DNA of 14,732 bases, taken from Oscillospiraceae bacterium. GTDB taxonomy: Bacteria > Bacillota > Clostridia > Oscillospirales > UBA929. Of this stretch, positions 6,416-14,123 are shown piece after piece. The notes beneath the pieces are model-generated. The model was not told the origin of the DNA, searched no databases, and worked only from the letters and a program-made list of their open reading frames with translations. Both the position numbers and the translations under genes were made by a program. The stretch lies in assembly GCA_009777435.1 (NCBI GenBank), contig WRLW01000014.1, positions 1-14,732 on the forward strand, given 5' to 3'. Each line of letters starts with the position of its first letter. The first letter of the stretch is position 1.

Positions 6416-8947
6416 ATGAAAATCGCGTTTTCAACATTGGCGTGCCCCGACTCCAGCTGGGAGGAAATTTACTCGATGGCAAAGGACACAGGCTTCGACG
6501 GTATAGAGATACGCGGCCTCGGTACGGACATCTTTGCCGTGCGCGCGCGACCGTTCACCGACGAGGCGCTGCCGGAAACCATCAAAAAGCTCAAATCGCT
6601 GCGTTTGTCCATACCGTGCTTTTCGTCGGCGTGCTGTCTGAAATACGCCGGCCGCGCCGAAGAAAACAAGGCCGAGATAACAAGCTATATCGAGCTTGCC
6701 GCCAAGACCGGCACCCCGTTTGTGCGGGTGCTTGCCGACCTTGGGGTTTTGCCGGAAGGCGAGGTTGACGACGGGCTGGTGGCCGGCCAGCTCAAGCAGC
6801 TCGCGCCCGTCGCGTCAAGCCATGGCGTTACGCTGCTGGTGGAGACGAACGGGGTATACGCCGACACCGCGCGCCTGCGGGAGCTGCTTCAGCGCGTGGC
6901 GAGCGATTCTGTGGCCGCGCTGTGGGACATACATCACCCGTACCGCGTCATGGGAGAGCCTCCCGAAAAGACCGTGCAGAATTTGGGCGCGTATATAAAA
7001 TATGTGCATATCAAGGATTCGGTCATGCGCGACGGCGTGACGGCCTATCGCATGATGGGCGAGGGCGACCTGCCGATGGACGATATGATAAACGCGCTGC
7101 GCTCCATAAACTACGACGGCTTTGTGTCGCTGGAATGGGTAAAACGCTGGTCTCGCGACCTCGAGGACGCGGGCGTGGCCATACCGCAGTTCGCGTGGTA
7201 CATGAGCAGGTACACCGAAAAGACGGTGACGCACAGCGAGCTGTTTGAAAACAGGGCCGGCACAGGCAAATATATATGGGAAAAGGAAACGCTGATAGAC
7301 CTGACGCTGCCGCAGCTTTTGGACAGGGTGGCTGAGGAATTCCCCGACCAATACGCGTTTCGCTATACCACGCTCGATTACACGCGCACATACGGCGAAT
7401 TCCGCGAGGACGTCGATACGTTCGCGCGCGCGCTGATAAGCCTGGGGGTCAAAAAAGGCGATAAGGTGTCCATTTGGGCTACCAACGTGCCCGCGTGGTT
7501 CATCACGTTTTGGGCGGCTACCAAGATAGGCGCGGTACTCGTTACGGTCAACACGGCTTATAAAATACACGAGGCCGAGTATCTGCTGCGCCAGTCCGAT
7601 ACGCATACGCTGGTGATGATCGACGGGCACAAGGATTCGGACTACGCCGGCATAATCAGTGAGGTATGCCCCGAGCTGGCGGATCCCCCGCCCGGCAAGC
7701 CGCTCCACGCGAAACGCCTGCCGTTTTTGAGGAACGTCATTACAATCGACTCGGAGCGGCCCGGATGCCTGACTTGGGAGCAGGCGCTGCTGACGGCCGA
7801 AAGGACGCCCATAGAGATGGTGTATCAGCGCATGGCCATGACGGGCCGCCATGACGTGTGCAACATGCAGTACACGTCGGGCACGACGGGCTTCCCGAAG
7901 GGGGTCATGCTGACCCACTACAATGTGGTCAACAACGGCAAAAATATCGGCGACCGCATGGATTTGTCCACCGCCGACCGTTTCATAATCCATGTGCCGA
8001 TGTTCCACTGCTTCGGAATGACGCTCTCGATGACGGCCAGCATGACGCACGGCTCGACCATGATACCCATACCGTCGTTTTCGCCGCGCCTGACGCTCGA
8101 CGCCGTAAACAAGGGCAAAGCCACGGCCGTCAACGGCGTGCCTACCATGTTTATAGCCATGCTGGAACACCCGGATTTTGAGAACACCGACTTTTCGCAT
8201 ATGCGCACGGGTATAATGGCGGGCAGCCCGTGCCCCGTCAAGGTGATGCAGGATGTCGTTGACAAGATGAACATGGATGAGATCACCATAGTGTTCGGCC
8301 AGACGGAAAGCTCGCCGGGCTGCACGCAGAGCTGCTCCGACGACGCGATAGAGGTAAAGGTCAACACGGTGGGCGGGCCGCTGCCCGGAATCGAATGTAA
8401 GATCGTGGATCCGGCGACGGGCGAGGATCTGCCCGACGACACCGACGGCGAGTTTGTGGCGCGCGGATACAATATCATGAAGGGATATTACAAGATGCCC
8501 GCCGCCACCGCCGCCGCGATCGACGCCGACGGATGGCTGCATACGGGAGACATGGCGCGCCGCCGCCCCGACGGCAACTATAAGATAACGGGACGCATGA
8601 GGGATATGATAATCAGGGGCGGCGAGAATATCTATCCCAAAGAAATCGAGGACTTTATCTACACGCACGGCAAGGTTCGCGACGTGCAGGTCATAGGCGT
8701 GCCCGATAAGCAGTACGGGGAGGAAATCATGGCGTGCGTCGTCCTCAAGGAGGACGGAAGCATGACCGGGGACGAGATAAAGGAGTTTGTGCGCTCGCAT
8801 ATGGCGAAGCACAAAACACCCAAATACGTTCGCTTTGTAAACGGTTTCCCGATGAATGCCGCGGGCAAGGTAATGAAATACAAGATGGTCGAGGAAGCCG
8901 TTGAACTGCTCGGCCTTCAGGACGCGAAAAAAATCGTAACCGCGTAA
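6416..8947 (+). CDS. Fusion: xylose-isomerase-like TIM barrel plus acyl-CoA synthetase (AMP-binding)
   Basis: One continuous frame of 843 residues carries two enzymes. Residues 1 to about 265 are a sugar-phosphate isomerase/epimerase-type TIM barrel (AP-endonuclease-2/xylose-isomerase-like). It has GFDGIEIRG (Glu31) and a plausible intact metal set: Glu143 in LVETNG, Asp171 and His174 in LWDIHHP, His198 in VHIKD, Glu240 in SLEW. Residues about 280-843 are an acyl-adenylate-forming acyl-CoA synthetase, with the P-loop YTSGTTGFPKG (486-496), FGQTE, GWLHTGD (706-712), GRMRDMIIRGGENIYP and the catalytic Lys818 in AAGKVMK. Both halves therefore look catalytically complete. The start has GAGGAGG seven bases upstream. 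The internal Met263 near the junction has no ribosome binding site, so separate translation is unlikely. Substrates are unknown; a medium-chain or branched organic acid is possible for the ligase. The T-box leader upstream ties expression to amino-acid supply. Confidence 0.93.
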   Translation: MKIAFSTLACPDSSWEEIYSMAKDTGFDGIEIRGLGTDIFAVRARPFTDEALPETIKKLKSLRLSIPCFSSACCLKYAGRAEENKAEITSYIELAAKTGTPFVRVLADLGVLPEGEVDDGLVAGQLKQLAPVASSHGVTLLVETNGVYADTARLRELLQRVASDSVAALWDIHHPYRVMGEPPEKTVQNLGAYIKYVHIKDSVMRDGVTAYRMMGEGDLPMDDMINALRSINYDGFVSLEWVKRWSRDLEDAGVAIPQFAWYMSRYTEKTVTHSELFENRAGTGKYIWEKETLIDLTLPQLLDRVAEEFPDQYAFRYTTLDYTRTYGEFREDVDTFARALISLGVKKGDKVSIWATNVPAWFITFWAATKIGAVLVTVNTAYKIHEAEYLLRQSDTHTLVMIDGHKDSDYAGIISEVCPELADPPPGKPLHAKRLPFLRNVITIDSERPGCLTWEQALLTAERTPIEMVYQRMAMTGRHDVCNMQYTSGTTGFPKGVMLTHYNVVNNGKNIGDRMDLSTADRFIIHVPMFHCFGMTLSMTASMTHGSTMIPIPSFSPRLTLDAVNKGKATAVNGVPTMFIAMLEHPDFENTDFSHMRTGIMAGSPCPVKVMQDVVDKMNMDEITIVFGQTESSPGCTQSCSDDAIEVKVNTVGGPLPGIECKIVDPATGEDLPDDTDGEFVARGYNIMKGYYKMPAATAAAIDADGWLHTGDMARRRPDGNYKITGRMRDMIIRGGENIYPKEIEDFIYTHGKVRDVQVIGVPDKQYGEEIMACVVLKEDGSMTGDEIKEFVRSHMAKHKTPKYVRFVNGFPMNAAGKVMKYKMVEEAVELLGLQDAKKIVTA

Positions 8948-8961
8948 GGGGTAGGTTAGCT

Positions 8962-10392
8962 ATGAAAAGCGCCGTTGTGAAACTTATTTCGGTCTTGGGC
9001 GCCGCCGTGATTATCTTCGCGGCGTTCGGACTGACGCGCTATTTGTCGGATCAGTTCCCCGATAAATTCAGCGGCAAACCGCTTGCGGCAATGGCGCTTT
9101 TCTGGCTGGCGGCGGCGTGTTTTGTGTTGGCGGCGGTGAAATTCAAGTTAAAAACCGTGTATGCCTGCATAGGCGTTTTCACGCTGTCACTTCTCTTTCA
9201 GCGCGTATACGGCGCTTTCGTGACCATCGAGGGTGAGAGCGACCTGAGATTTTATTTCAGCAACGCGGTCAGTATTTTTCAAAACGGGTTCCGCCATGAA
9301 TCGCTGTACTCCGCGACCTTCCCCGGCACCGTGACCTACCCCGCCGTTTTAGCGGTACTCTTCAAATTCATCGGTGTGGGCCGCGGGATACCGGTTCTGC
9401 TCAACCAGCTCGTAATGTCGGCGACCATCGTTATGGCCTACCTTTACATGAGGCGCAGGCACGGCCCGGCAAGCGGCGCCGTGTGCGCCATGCTGCTCGC
9501 TACGCACCCCTTTGTGATTATTTACTGCAATGTCTGCAACGCCGAGATTCTATACGGGGCCTGTATCCTGTGGTGCTTCTTTTCGTTTTGCTTCGCCAGG
9601 GAGCGATACGCGAGCCATGCCCAAAAGCGCTGGTTTATATGCCCCGCCTTTTTTCTCGGGCTTTCCCTGCTGTTCAGGCCGCTGGGCGTCGTTATGCTGA
9701 TTGCGCTGGCGATATACGCTTTGTTTTATATGGCCGCCGGCACGAAGGACAAGCTCATGATCTGTTCGGTGCTACTGGCGGGCTATATGGCGTTTAATCT
9801 GCTGTGCGGCGCCGTGGTCAAGGGCATTACCTCATACGACGCGCCGCGAAGCTCATACGGCTGGAACCTGTATGTCGGCGGTTCGGAGGAGGGGCGGTGG
9901 AATCAGGCCGACGGCGCCGAATTTGCCCGCGTCATGGCGCTCTCGGAAACACCGACCGAGGTGCAGGCGTATTTTGCCCCAAAAGCGTTCGCGCGTTATA
10001 AAGACATGGGCGCGGGCATCCTCCGGCACTGTCTGAATAAGCTTGAACGCTGGCACGCGGCGGAGTATATATCGAGACTTGACGAGGAGTCGGCGCGCGC
10101 AAACACACTTACAAAGGACGATTACATGCTGCCGGTAAGCGTCTATTATGTCCCCATACTCCTGCTGGCGCTCGCGTTTTTCCTGTGGTCATGCGTGCGG
10201 TCATTTTTGGGCAAAATAGATGAGATGAGTATTCTGACGCTTTACACCATAGGCTCCTTCGCCGCCCTGATGCTGCTGGAGCTATCGCCGCGCTACACGG
10301 TGTCATACCACATAATGTTCAGTCTGCCGGCGTTTGAGCTGGTCGCCGGGCTTACTGCTCTGAGACACGGGAAACGCAAGAAAACCGGCTGA
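8962..10392 (+). CDS. Polytopic membrane protein, probable GT-C-type glycosyltransferase
   Basis: The 476-residue product has about ten hydrophobic segments, beginning at about residues 5-25 and 42-60 and ending with a segment in the last 50 residues (FAALMLLELSPRYTVSY). A conserved-looking acidic motif GESDLRFYF (Asp94) follows the first pair of helices plus a third, then LFRPLGVVMLIALAIYALF in the middle. This layout resembles the ArnT/PMT (GT39) group of GT-C enzymes, which use lipid-phosphate sugars in the membrane with the acidic residue in the first outer loop. The motif match is by eye and the substrate is unknown; a non-enzymatic membrane protein remains possible. The gene begins 14 bases after the fusion gene, behind a GGGGTAGG sequence, so it is probably cotranscribed under the T-box. 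Confidence 0.75.
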   Translation: MKSAVVKLISVLGAAVIIFAAFGLTRYLSDQFPDKFSGKPLAAMALFWLAAACFVLAAVKFKLKTVYACIGVFTLSLLFQRVYGAFVTIEGESDLRFYFSNAVSIFQNGFRHESLYSATFPGTVTYPAVLAVLFKFIGVGRGIPVLLNQLVMSATIVMAYLYMRRRHGPASGAVCAMLLATHPFVIIYCNVCNAEILYGACILWCFFSFCFARERYASHAQKRWFICPAFFLGLSLLFRPLGVVMLIALAIYALFYMAAGTKDKLMICSVLLAGYMAFNLLCGAVVKGITSYDAPRSSYGWNLYVGGSEEGRWNQADGAEFARVMALSETPTEVQAYFAPKAFARYKDMGAGILRHCLNKLERWHAAEYISRLDEESARANTLTKDDYMLPVSVYYVPILLLALAFFLWSCVRSFLGKIDEMSILTLYTIGSFAALMLLELSPRYTVSYHIMFSLPAFELVAGLTALRHGKRKKTG

Positions 10393-10422
10393 ATATTACG
10401 CTTGTTTTCTACGGAGGGTAAT

Positions 10423-11055
10423 ATGGGCTTTATTGAACTCTTTTTACTTGCGGCCGGGCTTTCAATGGACGCTTTCGCCGTTGCGGCCTGCGCCGGATTG
10501 ACCATGCCGAAGGTAAACATGAAAAAGGCTTTGGCAATAGGCCTGTACTTTGGCATATTCCAAGCCGTCATGCCGCTGATCGGATATTTGGCCGCCACAT
10601 TGTTTGCAGACAAAATAGTCGCCTATGACCATTGGATAGCGTTCGGATTACTCTGTTTTCTCGGCGGGAAGATGATAATAAGCAGTTTTATAAAAGACGG
10701 CTGCCAAGACAGAGCGTGTCCTGACGAAGCGTGCGCCGACAGGGAATGTCCCGGCGGGAAAAAACCTGACCGTTCGGAAGCTTCTGTAGCGCCCGCGCGA
10801 ATGCTGCCCCTCGCCGTTGCCACAAGCATTGATGCGCTTGCCGTAGGCGTTTCATTCGCTTTCCTGCGCGTCAATATCATAACCGCCATTTTATTCATTG
10901 GGATTACCACGTTTGCATTATCGCTGGCCGGTGTAAAAATCGGCAATGTATTTGGAACAAGGTTTAAGACCAAAGCGGAGCTGGCGGGCGGCGTCATTCT
11001 TGTGCTGATTGGTTTGAAAATCCTGCTGGAACACCTGAATATCGTTAGCTTTTAG
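10423..11055 (+). CDS. mntP: MntP-type manganese efflux pump with Cys-rich loop
   Basis: MntP exports Mn2+ from the cytoplasm. The 210-residue product has six hydrophobic helices in two halves. The two functionally important membrane aspartates are present: Asp16 in LSMDAFAV, the same position as in E. coli MntP, and Asp137 in TSIDALAVG. The second is about 19 residues later than in E. coli because the central loop is enlarged. That loop holds four cysteines at 94, 99, 104 and 109 in an exact C-x4-C-x4-C-x4-C series. The start is ATG at 10423, behind GGAGGG (10413-10418); an upstream in-frame TTG at 10402 has no such site. No Mn-sensing (yybP-ykoY-type) riboswitch is visible; the gene starts only 30 bases after the membrane protein gene. 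Confidence 0.92.
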   Translation: MGFIELFLLAAGLSMDAFAVAACAGLTMPKVNMKKALAIGLYFGIFQAVMPLIGYLAATLFADKIVAYDHWIAFGLLCFLGGKMIISSFIKDGCQDRACPDEACADRECPGGKKPDRSEASVAPARMLPLAVATSIDALAVGVSFAFLRVNIITAILFIGITTFALSLAGVKIGNVFGTRFKTKAELAGGVILVLIGLKILLEHLNIVSF

Positions 11056-11105
11056 GAGTTGCATTGATAAGAATAAAATTATTTACGATAAACATTAAAT
11101 AATAG

Positions 11106-11134
11106 TTGACAAACATAAAATGATGTGTTATACT
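11106..11134 (+). promoter_or_regulatory. Sigma-A promoter for the DUF2975-XRE pair
   Basis: TTGACA (11106-11111) and TATACT (11129-11134) are separated by 17 bases within an AT-rich stretch. Transcription would start near 11141, about 25 bases before the start codon at 11167. No terminator was seen between mntP and this promoter. Confidence 0.88.
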
Positions 11135-11166
11135 CCACGTATCAAAGAATACAGGGAGGAACCATC

Positions 11167-11697
11167 ATGAACACCAAACGTGAGAAAATCCTGAAAATGA
11201 GCAAAATCCTTGACGCGATTATGAAAATCGGGGCCATATTCTTTATTATGACCATTGCGGCACATTCAGCGGGGATAATCATGGCGCCGTCGCTTGATTT
11301 AACTCGCTTTACGGTCGGCGAGATATTAGGCAGCGCTCAATTTGAAGGCGGAGTGGATGAATTCCGGGCGATTATGCTGACTGGAATTCTATCGGCGGCA
11401 GTTATGCCGGCGATTCTTTTTGTGGCAAGCTTCATATTCAAGGATATAAGCCGCGGAACCACACCGTTTACGACAATAAACGCGAACAGGCTGAGGGTTA
11501 TATCCTTATTGCTTCTCGCGCTCAGTATTGTTATACCACCTCTGAAAATGCTGCTCACTATGATTTTCTTCACCTCCGTCAGAGCCTTTTTTTCCATCAG
11601 TATTGGGCAGATTGTTTGCGCCGTCATGTTCGTCTGCCTTGCCCTAATCTTTGAATACGGCGCGGAGCTGCAGCGCGAATCCGACGAAACGCTTTAG
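11167..11697 (+). CDS. DUF2975-family membrane protein
   Basis: The 176-residue product has four hydrophobic segments: about residues 18-38, 73-96, 110-134 and 144-164. The short basic N-terminus and this layout match DUF2975 proteins such as B. subtilis YoaS, whose function is unknown. The ATG at 11167 lies six bases after GGGAGGA (11154-11160); an upstream in-frame ATG at 11125 lies inside the promoter and is rejected. The gene stops 13 bases before a small XRE regulator gene, the pairing known from yoaS-yozG. The two are expected to act together, perhaps with the membrane protein sensing a signal for the regulator. Confidence 0.86.
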   Translation: MNTKREKILKMSKILDAIMKIGAIFFIMTIAAHSAGIIMAPSLDLTRFTVGEILGSAQFEGGVDEFRAIMLTGILSAAVMPAILFVASFIFKDISRGTTPFTTINANRLRVISLLLLALSIVIPPLKMLLTMIFFTSVRAFFSISIGQIVCAVMFVCLALIFEYGAELQRESDETL

Positions 11698-11710
11698 GGA
11701 GGCGCAGGTA

Positions 11711-11920
11711 ATGGCTATTATTTTAAGGCTCGACCGCATGATGGCGGACAGAAAAATCTCGCTTAATGACTTGGCTGAGAAGATAGGGATTGCCAACGTT
11801 AACTTGTCTAAAATCAAAACAGGCAAGGTCAGCGCAATACGATTTTCAACCCTTGACGCGATTTGCGATGTCTTAGACTGTCAGCCCGGCGACATACTTG
11901 AACACAAGCGCAAAGAATAA
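11711..11920 (+). CDS. Small XRE-family helix-turn-helix regulator (YozG-like)
   Basis: The 69-residue protein consists almost only of a Cro/C1-type helix-turn-helix. ISLNDLAEKIGIANVNLSKIKTGK gives the two helices, and FSTLDAICDVLDCQPGDIL is the typical ending. The ATG at 11711 follows AGGGAGG (11696-11702) by eight bases, and that site overlaps the stop codon of the DUF2975 gene, so translation is coupled. It probably binds near its own promoter at 11106-11134, though no obvious operator dyad was recognised there. Confidence 0.9.
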   Translation: MAIILRLDRMMADRKISLNDLAEKIGIANVNLSKIKTGKVSAIRFSTLDAICDVLDCQPGDILEHKRKE

Positions 11921-11966
11921 AGAATTTCAGCTTTTCACACAGAATCGCGATATCTTAATAGCAGTA

Positions 11967-11995
11967 TTGTATTCAAGCCCGGGATCAGGTATAAT
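11967..11995 (+). promoter_or_regulatory. Promoter for the OmpR-type regulator gene
   Basis: TTGTAT (11967-11972) and the consensus TATAAT (11990-11995) are 17 bases apart. Transcription would start near 12002, giving a leader of about 110 bases that contains a hairpin and the 11-bp repeat array. Confidence 0.75.
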
Positions 11996-12019
11996 ATATC
12001 TGGAAACGCCCGGCCAACA

Positions 12020-12042
12020 GACGACAGGGCTATTCCGTCGTC
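12020..12042 (+). other. Leader stem-loop GACGAC/GTCGTC
   Basis: GACGAC (12020-12025) pairs perfectly with GTCGTC (12037-12042). The stem can be extended by GG/CC if one A is bulged. No T run follows, so it is not an intrinsic terminator as it stands. It lies just after the predicted transcription start and directly before the CTTCCC repeats. Confidence 0.5.
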
Positions 12043-12044
12043 CC

Positions 12045-12088
12045 AAACTTCCCGCCAGCTTCCCGTGAACTTCCCATTGACTTCCCAT
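12045..12088. repeat. Four direct repeats of CTTCCC at exact 11-bp spacing, likely operator
   Basis: CTTCCC begins at 12048, 12059, 12070 and 12081, each exactly 11 bases after the last. The base before the C is A, G, A, A and the second base after the repeat is C, T, T, T. OmpR/PhoB-family winged-helix proteins bind as head-to-tail dimers to 6-base direct repeats with 11-bp spacing, for example the TTAACA-like boxes of B. subtilis PhoP. The gene just downstream encodes such a winged helix. The array lies about 45-85 bases after the predicted transcription start, which suggests autorepression rather than activation. It is seen only once in the window. Confidence 0.7.
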
Positions 12089-12111
12089 TTTGTTGAGAAA
12101 AGAGCGATATC

Positions 12112-12792
12112 ATGAACACGATTTTAGCGGTTGACACAAGCGCGGCCGTCCATGAACGGCAGACGGCCGAGTGGGTGAAATACGATATTGACACAATACG
12201 GGTTGACGCCATCTCTGAAGCCGCGTCAAGGCTCGCGCGGGGAAATTTTCTTTTTGTCGCCGTCAACGAGGACAGCATCCCCGGCTTTATGCCGCAGCTG
12301 CGCGCAATGCGGGACGCGGCCGATATCCCTATCTTCGTCTTGACCTCCCACTACACGATTGATAAAAAAATTCAAGCTATGAACTGCGGCGCGGATGTAT
12401 ATGACGCTTTTGACGCCTATCGGAAGGACGATGTTCTCACCGCGCTTGAGCTGCTGAAATCGCCGGGCGGATATACCGCGTATCCCCAAAAGGCTTTGCG
12501 CTGCGGCGATATATCTCTGCTGCCGCCTCAGCGGAGCGTGTTTGTGAAAAATATAGAGGTGACTCTCACAAAAAAAGAGTTTGATATATTACAGTATCTC
12601 ATATCCAACCGGGGATGCGTTGTGACGCATATACAGCTTTTGAAGGCCGTATGGGGCGGCGGGCATGATATGAGCGACATCGGCGTATTGTGGCGGACGG
12701 TAGACCGTTTGCGCAAAAAGCTGTCGGAAGCGTTTCCCGCGAAGGAGTATATAAAAGTCGAGCGCGGCTTAGGATACAAAATTATAACATAA
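12112..12792 (+). CDS. OmpR-family winged-helix regulator with degenerate receiver domain
   Basis: Residues 1 to about 115 fold like a response-regulator receiver, but key residues are changed. The usual acidic pair is reduced to Asp8 followed by Thr9, and the phosphorylated Asp is replaced by Glu53 with Asp54 next to it (NEDSIPG). The usual Lys-Pro after GAD is absent (GADVYDAFDAY); Thr78 (VLTS) is kept. Residues about 130-226 are a canonical OmpR/PhoB winged helix, with LTKKEFDILQYLI, a recognition region of the WRTVDRLRKKL type and ERGLGYKI at the end. No histidine kinase gene is nearby. It is probably an orphan regulator working without phosphorylation, or with Glu53 holding it in an active-like state. 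The ATG is preceded by a weak purine-rich site (12095-12104). It likely controls itself and the two genes that follow. Confidence 0.88.
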   Translation: MNTILAVDTSAAVHERQTAEWVKYDIDTIRVDAISEAASRLARGNFLFVAVNEDSIPGFMPQLRAMRDAADIPIFVLTSHYTIDKKIQAMNCGADVYDAFDAYRKDDVLTALELLKSPGGYTAYPQKALRCGDISLLPPQRSVFVKNIEVTLTKKEFDILQYLISNRGCVVTHIQLLKAVWGGGHDMSDIGVLWRTVDRLRKKLSEAFPAKEYIKVERGLGYKIIT

Positions 12793-12809
12793 AACAGGGG
12801 CGCAATAAC

Positions 12810-14123
12810 ATGGGGAAGGTTTTTTGCGAGCAGAATGTGCTGGACGCCTTTATGGATCGGATGGAGTTCATATTTGCGAATTTCAATCATGTAGTAGTCG
12901 CGTTCAGCGGGGGCAAGGATTCCGGGCTGATGCTCGAATTGCTGAATCTTTATTACACAAAGCACAGGCCCTCCGCGCAGGTGTCGGTTTATCATATCGA
13001 TTACGAGGGAAACTACCAGCATACGATTGACTATGTGTCAAGATGCATGGGCAGATACGATTACTTTCAATACTACCACCTGTGTATGCCGGTTTCCGCC
13101 TCCTGCGGCGTGTCTATGTATCAGGCCACTTGGATGCCCTGGAACCCGGAGGAACGCGATATTTGGGTGAAAGAGATGCCGCCCGGCGCCATCTCAATCG
13201 AAACCCATGACTTTGACTTTTTCGAGATCGGGATGTCCGATTACATATTTCAAACAAGGTTCGGGAAATGGCTGCATGAGAAAAGCTGCGCGCTGAGAAC
13301 CGCCGTTTTGGTGGGGATACGGGCGCAGGAAAGCCTGAACAGATACCACGCGGTAGCGCGGGGCGATGGCTCAAGCGCGTTTGAGGGCGCTAACTACAGC
13401 ACTGAAATATTCCCGGACATCTATAATTTCTACCCGCTCTATGACTGGTCGGTGGAGGATGTCTGGATAGCCAACGGCAAATATGGCTTCGATTACAACA
13501 AGCTATACGATTTGTTCTACCTTGCCGGGGTGCCGCTGGCGGAGATGCGGGTGGCGAATCCGTTTCATATCTGCGGCGTCGATTCCCTTAAACTATACAG
13601 GGCCTTGGAGCCGAATACTTGGGGACGCCTGATCGGCAGGGTAAACGGCGCGAACTTCGGCGCGCTTTACGGCGGGACGAAGGCAATGGGCTACAAAGAT
13701 ATTTCGCTTCCAAAAGGGCATACCTGGAAAAGCTACACCGAGTTTCTCTTAGATACGTTGCCGGAGCATACCGCCGGTATTTACAGGCGGAAGTTTGAGA
13801 CCTCGCTTAACTATTGGTTAGAAAAGGGCGGCGCGCTGCCGGTCAAGGTTGTTGATGAGCTGGAGCTCGCCGGCGTGAGGCTTGAGCGGTTAGGCAAGCC
13901 GCGCGGCAACCGGAAGTACGCGGGCGAGTACGAGATGGTGCGTTTTTTCGAGTACCCCGACCGTATATACTCAAAGGATTTCAGAATCATACCGAGCTAT
14001 AAACGGATGTGTGTCACCATTTTGAAAAACGACACGTCATGCAAGTATATGGGCTTCGGTCAAACCAAGGATGAATTACAGAAGCAAAGGAGCGCGATGG
14101 AGGAATGGGAGAATATTATGTAA
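12810..14123 (+). CDS. PAPS-reductase-family protein, DUF3440 (IbrA/YbdN-like)
   Basis: The 437-residue protein begins with an ATP-binding PP-loop, FSGGKDSGLML (Ser33 to Ser38), shared by PAPS reductases, sulfurtransferases and N-type ATP pyrophosphatases. The central part has VLVGIRAQESLNRY and YPLYDWSVEDVW, which are typical of the PAPS-reductase-like group. The C-terminal part, ending in a segment with CVTILKNDTSCKYMGFG, resembles DUF3440. This is the layout of E. coli YbdN and IbrA. IbrA with IbrB was described as a regulator of immunoglobulin-binding Eib proteins; the reaction catalysed is unknown. The ATG at 12810 follows AGGGG by nine bases and lies 17 bases after the regulator's stop. 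An in-frame upstream extension to 12690 overlaps the regulator gene and is rejected. The 3' end overlaps the ParB-like gene by 19 bases. Confidence 0.87.
   Translation: MGKVFCEQNVLDAFMDRMEFIFANFNHVVVAFSGGKDSGLMLELLNLYYTKHRPSAQVSVYHIDYEGNYQHTIDYVSRCMGRYDYFQYYHLCMPVSASCGVSMYQATWMPWNPEERDIWVKEMPPGAISIETHDFDFFEIGMSDYIFQTRFGKWLHEKSCALRTAVLVGIRAQESLNRYHAVARGDGSSAFEGANYSTEIFPDIYNFYPLYDWSVEDVWIANGKYGFDYNKLYDLFYLAGVPLAEMRVANPFHICGVDSLKLYRALEPNTWGRLIGRVNGANFGALYGGTKAMGYKDISLPKGHTWKSYTEFLLDTLPEHTAGIYRRKFETSLNYWLEKGGALPVKVVDELELAGVRLERLGKPRGNRKYAGEYEMVRFFEYPDRIYSKDFRIIPSYKRMCVTILKNDTSCKYMGFGQTKDELQKQRSAMEEWENIM

Noticed and set aside
6815..8812. Long open frame of 665 codons on the minus strand, opposite the fusion gene
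   Set aside because: It mirrors the codon pattern of a clearly recognisable two-domain enzyme, has a His/Arg/Ala-rich nonsense composition and no family motif. It is a GC-driven shadow frame.
10402..10422. Earlier TTG start for mntP
   Set aside because: ATG 10423 follows GGAGGG and puts the essential Asp at position 16 as in E. coli MntP.
10393..10422. Manganese (yybP-ykoY) riboswitch before mntP
   Set aside because: Only 30 bases separate the genes, too short for the aptamer.
12045..12088. CRISPR-like or plasmid-iteron array
   Set aside because: The repeat unit is 6 bases with 5-base spacers in only four copies, with no replication initiator or cas gene. Operator spacing explains it better.
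12089..12111. A second promoter just downstream of the CTTCCC repeats, as in PhoB-type activation
   Set aside because: No acceptable -10 box lies 10-12 bases after the last repeat; TATCAT at 12108 overlaps the start codon.
12690..12809. N-terminal extension of the PAPS-reductase-family gene to 12690
   Set aside because: It overlaps the end of the regulator gene by about 100 bases and has no ribosome binding site, while ATG 12810 has AGGGG at good spacing and begins just before the conserved domain.
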